From: Romboutsia lituseburensis DSM 797
GTDB lineage: Bacteria; Bacillota; Clostridia; Peptostreptococcales; Peptostreptococcaceae
Direction: 5' to 3'
NCBI RefSeq assembly: GCF_900103615.1
Contig: NZ_FNGW01000004.1
Coordinates: 372,001-436,000 of the forward strand
Length of the DNA stretch: 64,000 bases
Positions 37,001-46,272 of the stretch are shown here, one piece after another. The position numbers and the translations under genes were made by a program. The notes below the pieces were generated by a model, which had not been told where the DNA came from, made no database searches, and worked only from the letters and a program-made list of their open reading frames with translations. Positions within the stretch are counted from its first letter, which is position 1. Each line of letters opens with the position of its first letter.

Positions 37001-39968
37001 TGCTTGTAATAGTTCTGATTTTAGAACAACAGCTACAGGTCAACCTGCATCACTAGGTAGTAATGTATTTAAAATAAGTGGAGAAGCAGATAAAAGTAAG
37101 TATATAGCTCAAACAGTAAATATATCAGGAAAAAAAGGTGATGCAATAGTATTCGGAGGCTGGTCAAAAGGAGAAGGAGTACCAGATCGAAACTATGCAA
37201 TTGACCTTGGTATTGAAAAAACAGATGGAACATATCAATGGATCGGAGGTCGATTTAACGAAGATTCAAATGAATGGCAATATACATCAAAGGTAGTTGT
37301 AGCTGATGGTGATTATAAAAGTATTAAAATTTATGCACTATATTACAACAATGCAAATTCAGCATATTTTGATGGACTACAATTATACAAAGAGGAATTT
37401 GATGAGAGTTATCAATACGATTCAAATGGTAATGTAGTATCTACAAAAGACTTAGATAAGCAAAACTCACAATTTGCATATAATACAAATAATGATTTAA
37501 TTAAGTCTGTAGATCCTAAAGGAAATAGTTTTAAGTACAATTATGATTCAAAACATAATATGTTAGATGCAACATCATCTGAAAATGTAGTATATTCATT
37601 TACATATGATAGTTACGGAAATCCATTAACATCAAAAGTTGGAGATTCTAGCTTATTTATAAACTCATCATCAACTTACACTGCAAATGGAAACTACATA
37701 AAAAGTCTTAAAGACTCTGAAGGTAACGTAGTAACATATAATTATGATGAAACAAAAGGAAATCTAAATAGCGTATCAGATGCAAATGGAAAAGCTACAT
37801 CATACTCATATGATAATATGGATAGACTTCAAAGCACATCAAAAGTTGCAGATGGAGCTACAATAACTAATAGTTATTCATATGAAAATGATAAACTAAA
37901 AACTATAACACACAATGGATTTAACTATGGTTTTGGTTACGATTCATTAGGAAACAACACAACAGTATCAGTTGGAAATCAAAACTTAATAACTAATACT
38001 TACGAAGCAAGAAGTGGAAAACTTCTAGAATCAAAATATGGAAACAACCAAAAAGTAAGTTCTGTATACGATAATGAAGACAGAGTAATATCTGAAAAGT
38101 ACACAAATGCATCAAATGTAACTCAAGAGACACATAAATACTCATATGATGCAAGTGGAAACTTAGGATATCATGAGGACTTAGTAAATAAAGTAAACTA
38201 CAGATACATATATGATTTATCAGATAGGTTAGTAAAAATAAAAGAATCTAATGGAAATGAAATATTATACAACTACGATGCAAATAGCAATCATAACAAA
38301 GTCACAGAAAAAGTAAACAACAACACATATGTAACAAGTTACGCATATGACAAAGACGATAGACCAACAAGTGTTACAACACCTAAAAATAAAAATATAA
38401 ATTATAACTATGACAAAATAGGAAGATTATCAAATAACACAATAAGTACAGGACTAATACCATACACTACTAAGTATTCATATTTAAATGGAATAGATGG
38501 ATCTACAACAAACAAGATATCATCTATTGAAAATGGAGGAAAGAAAATTTCCTACACATATGATAAAAATGGTAATATAGAAACTATAACTGAAAACTCA
38601 AAAACAACAAAATATTACTACAATGAACTAAATGAACTTATAAAAGAAGAAGTAAGAGATAGTGGCGGATCACTTGAAAAAACTATAAAGTATTATTATG
38701 ATGGTGGAGGAAACTTACTAAAAAGAGAGTTGTATAAAGGAGAATCTACAACTCCTGCAGTAACATCTACTTCTACACAAATTGATGATAACTGGAAAGA
38801 TAAATTTACAGGATTTAATACAAGAAGTATAGGAATTGATGAAATAGGGAATCCAATATCATGGGAGAAATGGGTTACTAATACTGATGGTGAAATTTTA
38901 GATATAGATGGTAATGTAGATAAAGATGGAGAAAATCCACTTTATGAACAATGGGAATTTGAATGGGAAGAAGGAAGACAGCTATCAAAGATATCTAGAA
39001 GTGGAAAAAGTCTATATGATATAGCATATAAATATAACTCTGATGGAATAAGAACAGAAAAGACAGTAAATGGAGTTACAACAAAGTACCATGTAGTAGA
39101 TGGTAATGTAACATTTGAAACTAATGGAACAGATAAAATCTATTACACTTATGATAGTGAAAATAAGCTTGTAAGTATAGAGTTAAATGGAGTAGAATAT
39201 TACTACGTAAGAAATGCTCAAGGAGATATAATATCTCTAATAGATAGTTCAGGTGATGAAGTTGTATCTTATACTTATGATACATGGGGTAGACTATTAT
39301 CAATAGATGGAAAGTTAAAAGATAGCTTAGGAGTAAAGAACCCATATAGATATAGAGGATATAGATACGATAACGAAACAGAGTTTTATTACTTACAAAG
39401 TAGATACTACAACCCTGAGTGGGGAAGATTTCTAAATGCAGATAGTTTAGTTGGAGAAACTGGAGAATTATTATCTCACAATATGTTTGCATACTGTTCA
39501 AATGACCCAGTAAACAATGAAGACACAGGTGGGGAATCTGCAACTGGAATCCGACGTCGTAATCCATTGGTAACTGGAATTGCGTTACTTGAAACTATGA
39601 TAGCTGGATCTTTATTATATACACAAAATAGGATAAAGAAATCATATACAAGTTATAGGTCTAAAATAAAAGTTTATTCATCAGAGTTAAAAACAAAACA
39701 AAAAAGTAAAACAAAAACATTCCCTAAAAATCCTAAAGAGTTAGACAAAATTTTAGGGAAACAAGGGCAAAAGGTTAAAGATGGACCGAAGACTAAGGGC
39801 AGGAATAAAACAAAGTGGACGCTGCCTAATGGCGTAACCGTAACACATGAGCAACATCCATACGACACTACTGCACCCAAATATCACAAAGGTCCACATT
39901 ACCATGTTGATGGGCCAGGATATGCCCATACTCGTTTTATGCCAGGTGCTAAAATACCTAATTTTTAA
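34050..39968 (+). CDS. wapA: WapA/Rhs-type polymorphic toxin
   Basis: 1972 residues, starting at TTG with AAGGAG 7 bp before. A signal peptide (about 28 residues) leads to a DNRLRE adhesion domain (about 310-470), a first YD-repeat block, two carbohydrate-binding-like modules (about 805-960 and 965-1110), and a long YD-repeat shell. The Rhs core motif YRYRGYRYDNETEFYYLQSR near 1766 follows. The variable tip starts after PVNNEDTGG, where the canonical DPxG has lost its Pro. The ~140-residue tip has a hydrophobic helix, then a basic, His-rich end (HEQHPYDTTAPKYHKGPHYH), suggestive of a nuclease-like toxin. The tip is delivered into neighbouring cells. Immunity candidates follow directly. Confidence 0.9.
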   Translation: MKKYQKIISIILIISIFATSCPMEIFAQEIPNIFSIFKKEDALDENEEPKIIGEIKEEREENVKYFLKEDKSYEAAIYPNAVHYKENDEWKDIDNSLVQKLDNEENQNVLENKQNEYKIKIANNTKAKKTVKIKKDSYELSWNIDNASDSKAEIIGNDNDYSDSLSKEEKKKIVPKIGSSVKFKDVYENVDFRYDLISRDIKESIIIKEKLNDPVFRFNLKLKNLIPKLQEDKTIIFYDAQDTSKQVFMMDAPFMYDAKSEISNDIQLNIKENKNEFILELVPNKEWMDSTDRVYPITIDPSVSTPIERTKIHDAHVSQSYGTDNFSNSVMLKTGKGSLSGINRSYMSFDLPELKTGDLITNANLDLSLYSNNSTSAQVNVHKVLSDWNSYGITWNNKPAYGSKIEDYAIAQGEAGKFLTWNITGIVKEWYSSGNNYGLMIKNNNETTGYTEYFSSDQSSDEAEFRPQVTIDYINNSGLEDYWTYHSQDIGRAGTGYINDYNGNFVLVHDDLEMNGNRMPISINHVFNSNDRSSSVGYGLGWRTNFNQRIVSETIGGTQYYVYIDEDGTKHYLEYSTTNTYKDESGLDLTLTIDPSVTNGRFKLKDKGGNQLVFNQYGTLLYIEDNNSNKITLSYDGPNLNKITDGAGRVVNLNLDANGRLTTIVDPSNRTTTFTYDASNRLTKITYPDSKYTTYTYDSNNNLTSATNFDGYKITYTYYQTSPYRVQKAQESHTNGTLGEEIGVSYGYNTTTFTDYKGRKNVYQFNNQGNTINIKDNDGSAQYYKYFESGGNKNKLNSQSKLQKTISNYLKNHNFEQNGYWSEFNYGNSTANISFTTENKNIGNQSLKVEKTNALGDQGYYQSVSLEKGKTYTLSGYIKTNNISTGNKKGAALIVTYQKSDGTWQSVYSDYINGTKDWERYETTFTLPSDAMSNSATVKAGVDRETGTAYFDNLQLEDGNTANRYNLVENANFEYETYFWQTNSACNSSDFRTTATGQPASLGSNVFKISGEADKSKYIAQTVNISGKKGDAIVFGGWSKGEGVPDRNYAIDLGIEKTDGTYQWIGGRFNEDSNEWQYTSKVVVADGDYKSIKIYALYYNNANSAYFDGLQLYKEEFDESYQYDSNGNVVSTKDLDKQNSQFAYNTNNDLIKSVDPKGNSFKYNYDSKHNMLDATSSENVVYSFTYDSYGNPLTSKVGDSSLFINSSSTYTANGNYIKSLKDSEGNVVTYNYDETKGNLNSVSDANGKATSYSYDNMDRLQSTSKVADGATITNSYSYENDKLKTITHNGFNYGFGYDSLGNNTTVSVGNQNLITNTYEARSGKLLESKYGNNQKVSSVYDNEDRVISEKYTNASNVTQETHKYSYDASGNLGYHEDLVNKVNYRYIYDLSDRLVKIKESNGNEILYNYDANSNHNKVTEKVNNNTYVTSYAYDKDDRPTSVTTPKNKNINYNYDKIGRLSNNTISTGLIPYTTKYSYLNGIDGSTTNKISSIENGGKKISYTYDKNGNIETITENSKTTKYYYNELNELIKEEVRDSGGSLEKTIKYYYDGGGNLLKRELYKGESTTPAVTSTSTQIDDNWKDKFTGFNTRSIGIDEIGNPISWEKWVTNTDGEILDIDGNVDKDGENPLYEQWEFEWEEGRQLSKISRSGKSLYDIAYKYNSDGIRTEKTVNGVTTKYHVVDGNVTFETNGTDKIYYTYDSENKLVSIELNGVEYYYVRNAQGDIISLIDSSGDEVVSYTYDTWGRLLSIDGKLKDSLGVKNPYRYRGYRYDNETEFYYLQSRYYNPEWGRFLNADSLVGETGELLSHNMFAYCSNDPVNNEDTGGESATGIRRRNPLVTGIALLETMIAGSLLYTQNRIKKSYTSYRSKIKVYSSELKTKQKSKTKTFPKNPKELDKILGKQGQKVKDGPKTKGRNKTKWTLPNGVTVTHEQHPYDTTAPKYHKGPHYHVDGPGYAHTRFMPGAKIPNF

Positions 39969-39995
39969 TTCTAAAGAGAAAGTGAGAGTTTTTTA

Positions 39996-40226
39996 ATGAA
40001 TAATGAACTTAAAAATATTGCGACTATTAATATAGCTGATACTAAATTCAGCGAGAGAAATGAAGGGGTAATTATAGTAAATTCATTTGATAATGCTGAA
40101 ATAGGATTATGTATTTCAGAAAAATATAATGGAGATCCTCAATTATGGTTTGATGTTGATGAAGCTCTAAAAATTATTTCGTCACTTGAAATTGCTATTA
40201 AAGAGATTAAAGATAAAAATCATTAA
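39996..40226 (+). CDS. Probable immunity protein for the WapA tip (copy 1)
   Basis: 76 residues, starting 28 bp after wapA. An alpha/beta protein with FDNAEIGLCISEKYNGDPQLWFDVDEA. It is paralogous to the next gene over its whole length (shared LWF-VDEA--IIS-L--AIK-IKD). Position immediately after the toxin tip is the usual place for the cognate immunity gene. I do not recognise the family by name. Confidence 0.65.
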   Translation: MNNELKNIATINIADTKFSERNEGVIIVNSFDNAEIGLCISEKYNGDPQLWFDVDEALKIISSLEIAIKEIKDKNH

Positions 40227-40253
40227 AATTAAATGGAAAGTGAGATTTCTTAG

Positions 40254-40481
40254 ATGAACAATAAAGTTAAAATTATTATAAATATTAATATAGATAAAAC
40301 TGAATTTGATGAGGAAAATCAAGGGGTAGTTGAAACTAAAACTTTTAATAACAATAAAATTGGATTAAAGGTTTCACAAATAGATAATGGAAGTGCTGAA
40401 TTATGGTTTGGTGTTGATGAAGCACAGCAAATTATTTCTGCTCTTCAATTGGCTATTAAAGATATAAAAGATAATAAATAA
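40254..40481 (+). CDS. Paralogous immunity protein (copy 2)
   Basis: 75 residues and clearly homologous to the preceding gene: TKTFNNNKIGLKVSQIDNGSAELWFGVDEAQQIISALQLAIK shows the same layout at conserved spacing. The pair probably arose by tandem duplication. One copy may protect against a different tip variant. Confidence 0.62.
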   Translation: MNNKVKIIININIDKTEFDEENQGVVETKTFNNNKIGLKVSQIDNGSAELWFGVDEAQQIISALQLAIKDIKDNK

Positions 40482-40659
40482 TATTAATAAAGTTCAATAG
40501 GTTAAGTTACTTATTGGACTTTGTTTTATATTTAATTATAAGAATGATGAAAGAAGAACCGAAAAAACACTAAATGGGATAAAATATTGTCATACAAAAC
40601 AATTATTAAGGATAAATAGTATTTGTAATTTCTTAAATAGAATTAGGAGAAAATAAAAA

Positions 40660-41511
40660 ATGGATAAATTTATAGATGGATTCAGATTTTTTGAACATGA
40701 AAATATGATAGTAATAGAGCAAGATAGAACAAATGAATATGTTGATTATATAAATAAAAATAATATAAAAAAATTAATGATAAGCGAATTATATTATTTT
40801 TCAAATGAGATTAATTTCCTAGAAAAATGCAAGAATGTAGAAGGTGTACATATAATTGCTAATAGAATTAGTGACTTTTCGCCCCTATATAACTTAAGAA
40901 ATCTTAAAAGTTTATATGTTGATGAGCCGACTGTAGAACTTAATATTTCTCTAATTAAAAACTTAGAGTATTTTAATATAAATGATGCTAAATATCTTAA
41001 AGGATTAAATGAATGTAAGAAGTTAAAGACGCTTTTAATATCAAAGTATAAACCTAAAAGTAAGAATCTTGAAGAACTTCACCAAGTATCAAATTTAGAA
41101 GATTTACAAATATTTCAAACTCAGATAATATCCTTAAATGGAATAGAAAAATTCACTAAATTAAAGGAACTTGAAATTTATAGGGCACCTAAATTGGAAA
41201 GTATTGAAGCGATTGAAAAAGTATCTAAAACACTTAAATTGCTAAGTTTTGATTGCTGCAAAAAAATTAAAAATCATAATTATGTATCTCGTTTAAAGGA
41301 AATAGAACTAATTGCTTTTATAAATTGTGGGGAAATTCAAAATATAAAATTTATAAAAGATTTACCAAAGTTAGATACATTTAGCTTTACAGATACTAAT
41401 ATAGTTGATGGAGATTTATCACCATGTATAGGACTTGAATATTCAGGATTTTCTAATAAAAAGCATTACTCTCATACATTTAAAGAATTAAATGATGAAA
41501 AGTATTGGTAA
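40660..41511 (+). CDS. Leucine-rich-repeat immunity-type protein
   Basis: 283 residues with about nine irregular leucine-rich units of 20-25 residues (for example LRNLKSLYVDEPTVELNISL, KLKELEIYRAPKLESIEAI). It has no signal peptide or membrane helix. LRR proteins of this cytosolic type are frequent among immunity genes in Rhs/WapA arrays. Position, 180 bp after the small immunity pair, supports that role; the toxin it answers is not known. Confidence 0.6.
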   Translation: MDKFIDGFRFFEHENMIVIEQDRTNEYVDYINKNNIKKLMISELYYFSNEINFLEKCKNVEGVHIIANRISDFSPLYNLRNLKSLYVDEPTVELNISLIKNLEYFNINDAKYLKGLNECKKLKTLLISKYKPKSKNLEELHQVSNLEDLQIFQTQIISLNGIEKFTKLKELEIYRAPKLESIEAIEKVSKTLKLLSFDCCKKIKNHNYVSRLKEIELIAFINCGEIQNIKFIKDLPKLDTFSFTDTNIVDGDLSPCIGLEYSGFSNKKHYSHTFKELNDEKYW

Positions 41512-41635
41512 CATCAACTTTAAATTTAAATCATAAGAAACATAAATAATATATTTTATAAATGAGGTAAAGAAATCCACTGCAAGTATTGTAGTGGGTT
41601 TTTGTTTGAAAAAAATTAGCATATTATCAGTATAG

Positions 41636-43699
41636 ACCTCAAAGTACATAAATGAATTTAACTATAATTTTGGTTACGATTCATTAGGAAATAACACAAC
41701 AGTAGCAGTTGGAAATCAAAACTTAATAACTAATACTTACGAAGCAAGAAGTAGTAAACTTCTAGAATCAAAATATGGAAACAACCAAAAAGTAAGTTCT
41801 GTATACGATAATGAAGACAGAGTAATATCTGAAAAGTATACAAATGCATCAAATGTAACTCAAGAGAGACATAAATATTCATATGATGCAAGTGGAAACT
41901 TAGGATATCATGAGGACTTAGTAAATAAAGTAAACTACAGATACATATATGATTTATCAGATAGGTTAGTAAAAATAAAAGAATCTAATGGAAATGAAAT
42001 ATTATACAACTACGATGCAAATAGCAATCACAACAAAGTTACAGAAAAAGTAAACAACAACACATATGTAACAAGTTACGCATATGACAAAGATGATAGA
42101 CCAACAAGTGTTACAACACCTAAAAATAAAAATGTAAATTATAACTATGACAAAATAGGAAGAGTATCAAGTAACACAATAAGTACAGGGCTAATACCAT
42201 ATAGCACTAAGTATTCATATGTAAATGGAATAGATGGGTCAACAACAAACAAGATATCATCTATTGAAAATGGAGGAAAGAAAATTTCCTACACATATGA
42301 TAAAAACGGTAATATAGAAACTATAACTGAAAACTCAAAAACAATAAAATATTACTACAATGAATTAAATGAACTTAAAAAAGAAGAACACAGAAATAGT
42401 AGTGGAGCACTTGAAAAAACTATAAAGTATTACTATGATGGTGGAGGAAACTTACTAAAAAGAGAGCTGTATAAAGGCGAATCTACAACTCCTACAGTAA
42501 TATCTACATCTAAACCAATTGATAATAATTGGAAAGATAAATTTACAGGATTTAATACAAGAAGTATAGGAATTGATGAAATAGGTAATCCAATAGCTTG
42601 GGAGAAATGGGTTACTAATACTGATGGTGAAATTCTAGATATAGATGGTAACGTAGATAAAGATGGAGAAAATCCACTTTATGAACAATGGGAATTTGAA
42701 TGGGAAGAAGGAAGACAGCTATCAAAGATATCTAGAAGCGGAAAAAGTCTATATGACATAGAATATAAATATGATGATGATGGAATAAGAACAGAAAAGA
42801 CAGTAAATGGAGTTACAACAAAGTACCATGTAGTAGATGGTAATGTAACATTTGAAACTAATGGAACAGATAAAATCTATTACACTTATGATAGTGAAAA
42901 TAAGCTTGTAAGTATAGAGTTAAATGGAGTAGAATATTACTACGTAAGAAATGCTCAAGGAGATATAATATCTCTAATAGATAGTTCAGGTGATGAAGTT
43001 GTATCTTATACTTATGATACATGGGGTAGGCTATTATCAATAGATGGAAAGTTAAAAGATAGTTTAGGAGTAAAGAACCCATATAGATATAGAGGGTATA
43101 GATACGATAATGAAACAGAGTTTTATTACTTGCAAAGTAGATACTACAACCCAGAGTGGGGAAGATTTCTAAATGCAGATGGTATAGTTGGAGAAACAGG
43201 AGAACTGTTATCTCACAATATGTTTGCATATTGCAACAATAATCCAGTAAATCGTGAAGACCCAACTGGATTCAAAAGTAAAGTCATAGCACAAGGATTT
43301 TATAAGAATGTTAATAAGCTAACGATTAACCTTCCAAAGAGTATACGTGAAATAGCAAATGGAAAATCAAAAAAAGATAAATATGGATATGGAATAGGAG
43401 GCGGATTTGAAGCTGGATTAGTCAAAGTAGGTACGAAAAATTGGAGTATTAAAGGTCCTAGTATCACGGCAGGAACATCTCTGTATACAAAAGAACAATC
43501 ATTATATGGGAGAGTATCTTTAGCTGAAATTAGTGTATCTAAAAGTTTTCGCCTTAAAAAAATAGGGAAAACTGTTACAATAGGAGGTACTTTAACTTTA
43601 GGCAGTCTAGGAGCTACATATGGTAGGAAGAAAGGGAAGAAACTTACCTGGGGTAGTCATTATGGTGCAGGCTTTGAGGCTACATATGGAATAAAATAA
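41636..43699 (+). pseudogene. Displaced rhs tip module with an open frame but no start codon
   Basis: From the stop codon at 41633 the frame is open for about 688 codons to 43699. It is nearly identical to wapA codons from NGFNYGFGYDSLGNN through the Rhs core. No ATG, GTG or TTG occurs in frame before the TTG at 43130. After REDPTGF the tip diverges fully from the WapA tip: about 145 residues, Gly-rich and basic, with alternating strands (GYGIGGGFEAGLVK, GGTLTLGSLGATYGRKKGKK). This is a classic orphan Rhs-CT cassette kept without expression signals, usable by recombination into wapA. The next gene is the likely immunity partner. Confidence 0.82.
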
Positions 43700-43758
43700 A
43701 ATATATATTATAAAAATGCTAACTTAACTTAATATTAAAATAAGAAAGGATTACATTA

Positions 43759-44328
43759 ATGGAGCTAGTTATAGAAAAAAAGCAGTTAAAAAAATATAAG
43801 CTTGAAACACGGAAGCATGAATTTAAGATATACTCAGATGAAGAACTTATATATACAGCTAAAAGAAGTAGAATGAGACCTATTATTGAAGGAATGACAA
43901 AAATATATTTATATGACAAATATGAAAATAAAATATGTTTTATTAAACAAGAAGGTTGGTTACAACGCATCCTAATTAATATTCCAATTATAGGTTCGTT
44001 TTTGTTCGCAATGTGTCCATATATTTTTTATAAAGATGAAGTTAGACAAGGATACTTAAAGTGGCAAGGTGGAAAAGTAAATACTGCAAATGCTGTTGGT
44101 GAAATAAATAATGATAAATATAAAATACATGATGATGGAAGAAACATATTTATTGATTGTAATGGAAAACAAGTAGCACACATAATTAGAGATAAATTTA
44201 TGCCATATGAGGATGGCAAGTACAAGTTGTTCTTAGATGAAGATTTTGATAAGGAAATAGCAATAATGTGTACAATTTTTATAGATATAGATTTTAGTGA
44301 GACTCGTAGTATATTCTACAATTTCTAA
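43759..44328 (+). CDS. Membrane-anchored candidate immunity protein for the orphan tip
   Basis: 189 residues. Central hydrophobic segment ILINIPIIGSFLFAMCPYIFY (about 75-95) lies between two beta-rich parts. The flanks (SDEELIYTAKRSRM, DDGRNIFIDCNGKQVAHIIR) resemble a LURP-one/tubby-like fold. It directly follows the displaced Gly-rich tip, so it is probably the matching immunity protein. A membrane location would fit a membrane-active toxin. Family unnamed. Confidence 0.5.
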   Translation: MELVIEKKQLKKYKLETRKHEFKIYSDEELIYTAKRSRMRPIIEGMTKIYLYDKYENKICFIKQEGWLQRILINIPIIGSFLFAMCPYIFYKDEVRQGYLKWQGGKVNTANAVGEINNDKYKIHDDGRNIFIDCNGKQVAHIIRDKFMPYEDGKYKLFLDEDFDKEIAIMCTIFIDIDFSETRSIFYNF

Positions 44329-44618
44329 AAATACAGTATATGATATGTAAGTTTTATTATTATAAATTTTATTAATACCTAGAGATATACATATATTTTT
44401 TATTACTAATGAAATAATATTAATTTTAAAACTTAATTATTAAAGTAATATCAATATATTGAGGAAAGTAAAAAGTGACAAAATAACTCTAAATATAGTG
44501 TCTGTATTAAAGAGGTAAATTATAGACTACATAAATTATATATAGTCTAGGTGTAAAACTAGCCATAGCAAGGGACTTATAATACTTTGGACTAGACATA
44601 AAGTGGAGGATAAAATAT

Positions 44619-44996
44619 ATGAAAAAATATTTAGTAATATTTTTAATGACAATTTGTACTATATTTATGTTAGGCTGTGATATGCAACTTATGTATGTAA
44701 CTGAATCAGACGATGATTATTGGTATAGTGAATACAAGCTTTTTAATGGCTCAGATTCAAAAACAATTAATGTAGATAAAGATCAAGTTGTCAAATTTGA
44801 TGTTGTTTCAGAAAAAGGTAATTTAAATTTATCAATTAAAGATGAAAATGGAGAAACATGTTTTAATAAAAATAATATTGAGACATCATCATTTGAATTT
44901 ACACCTAAAAAAAATGGTAAATACGAAATTAGCGTTGATGCTAAAAAACATAAAGGTGGATTTTATGTATTATGGGGACAAGATGATTCTAACTAA
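44619..44996 (+). CDS. Small lipoprotein
   Basis: 125 residues with a lipoprotein signal peptide and lipobox LGCD at residues 18-21 (Cys20). The mature part is beta-rich (VVSEKGNLNLSIKDENGE, SSFEFTPKKNGKYEISVDA), like a small C-terminal pre-peptidase or jelly-roll domain. GGAGG precedes the start. In this array an outer-surface lipoprotein could be an immunity factor against cell-wall-acting tips. No family assigned. Confidence 0.7.
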   Translation: MKKYLVIFLMTICTIFMLGCDMQLMYVTESDDDYWYSEYKLFNGSDSKTINVDKDQVVKFDVVSEKGNLNLSIKDENGETCFNKNNIETSSFEFTPKKNGKYEISVDAKKHKGGFYVLWGQDDSN

Positions 44997-45306
44997 TACC
45001 CTTATATAATCTTGAATTTAGTTTCAAGAATTATTTATAAAATTACAATGTATATTTAAAGAAAAAATTATTGAGTAAGATGATTTTAAGGAAAAATGAA
45101 CAAAGTTCAATATAAAATTATACTAAATACTTACAATAATTCACAACCTTGCCTTAATAATTTAAGTATGACAATATTATTTAATTATAGTATCTGTAAA
45201 TTTTAGTCAAAAACTAAATTATTGTAATTTTAAATAAAACATAATAAAAAAAATTTAGGAGAGTATAAAGACTTTGAAAAAAGTATTTATACTACAACAA
45301 AATCTT

Positions 45307-45355
45307 GACTGTAGATAGGTTTGTGTAAAAATAAACTTACCTACAGTCTTTTTTT
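45307..45355 (+). terminator. Strong hairpin terminator
   Basis: GACTGTAG...AGGTTT pairs with AAACTTACCTACAGTC, followed by T7. A stretch of about 310 bp upstream (44997-45306) has no gene. Confidence 0.85.
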
Positions 45356-45387
45356 CATGCAAAACTGGTAAATTTAATAGTAATATA

Positions 45388-45571
45388 ACTACAATGTAAA
45401 TTCAGCATACTTTGATGGACTACAATTATACAAAGAAGAATTTGATGAAAGTTATCAATACGATTTAAATGGCAATGTAAATTATAATTATGACAAAATA
45501 GGAAGATTATCGAGTAACACAATAAGTATAGGATTAATACCATACATTACTAAGTATTCATATTTAAACGG
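45388..45571 (+). pseudogene. rhs scar joining two distant wapA segments
   Basis: 45388-45478 matches wapA around 37346-37437 (SAYFDGLQLYKEEFDESYQY region). The next base continues with wapA around 38399-38491 (NYNYDKIGRLSNNTIS region). About 960 bp between are missing, with an AATGTA/AAT microhomology at the joint. Several frame-breaking changes are present. It marks a former rhs tip at this place. Confidence 0.75.
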
Positions 45572-45674
45572 AAGAGTAATATAAATAATAAATAGATTTG
45601 ATCATGTAGAATTATTCTTAGAATATATATATTATGATATAATCATAATACAGTTAAATAAAGGATGTGATGAG

Positions 45675-46181
45675 ATGAGAGGATTATTAGATCCTAAGAT
45701 GGATTTTGTGTTTAAAAATATATTTGGAAATGAAAAGAACCCTAAAATACTAATATCATTTTTAAATGCAACTCTAAAGCCTCAATATTTAATTCATTTC
45801 ATAGAAATTCCTAAATTAGAAGAAGGAAGTGACGAAAAGGACATGCTTGTCAACTGGGTTGAGTTTTTAAGAGACCCAGAAAGTGAAAGAGTTAGAAGTT
45901 TAGAAATGAATATAGAAGAAATTAGGCAAGCAAAAGATGAACTTATTAAAATGAGTAATGATGATACTCAACGCCAAATTTATGAAATGAGAGCTAAAAC
46001 TTTAAAAGATAAAGTAAGTGCTTTAAATGAGGCTGAGAGAAAAGGTATTGAAAAGGGAATTGAAAAAGGTGAAAAAAATAAAGCTATAGAAATAGCAAAA
46101 TCATTGCTAGATGTGTTAGATTTAGAAACTATAGCATTAAAGACAGGATTATCTGAAGATGAAATAACTAATTTGAAGTAG
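45675..46181 (+). CDS. Rpn/PD-(D/E)XK transposase-family protein with internal deletion
   Basis: 168 residues. The N-terminus LLDPKMDFVFKNIFGNEKNP and the C-terminal coiled region with EKGIEKGEKNKAIEIAKSLL are hallmarks of Rpn/PDDEXK_2 proteins. The family is normally near 300 residues. The nuclease core (Asp, Glu-x-Gln block) is missing: FLNATLKPQ joins directly to YLIHFIEIPKLEEG. The frame is kept, but the protein is probably inactive as a nuclease. It is flanked by an rhs scar and a toxin fragment. Confidence 0.7.
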   Translation: MRGLLDPKMDFVFKNIFGNEKNPKILISFLNATLKPQYLIHFIEIPKLEEGSDEKDMLVNWVEFLRDPESERVRSLEMNIEEIRQAKDELIKMSNDDTQRQIYEMRAKTLKDKVSALNEAERKGIEKGIEKGEKNKAIEIAKSLLDVLDLETIALKTGLSEDEITNLK

Positions 46182-46212
46182 TATAGCTATTGATATAAAA
46201 TTATAAAAAATA

Positions 46213-46255
46213 CATTTAGGCAGTCATCGAATATGGTGGCTGCCTAAATATGTTT
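46213..46255 (+). terminator. Hairpin terminator
   Basis: ATTTAGGCAG pairs with CTGCCTAAAT, then a T-rich tract. Confidence 0.75.
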
Positions 46256-46272
46256 TTTGATACGATATATAG

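Noticed and set aside
34061-43265. Long minus-strand frames inside wapA and the orphan rhs copy
   Set aside because: They mirror the YD-repeat codons, are Leu/His/Tyr-rich, and lack ribosome binding sites.
43130-43699. Independent gene starting at TTG 43130
   Set aside because: The TTG is a Leu codon within the conserved Rhs core (YYLQSRYYNPEWG) and has no ribosome binding site.
44547-44583. Another copy of the capsule-type promoter element (CTAGGTGTA before TATAAT)
   Set aside because: Only nine bases match the weak third copy, and the spacing to the -10 box differs.
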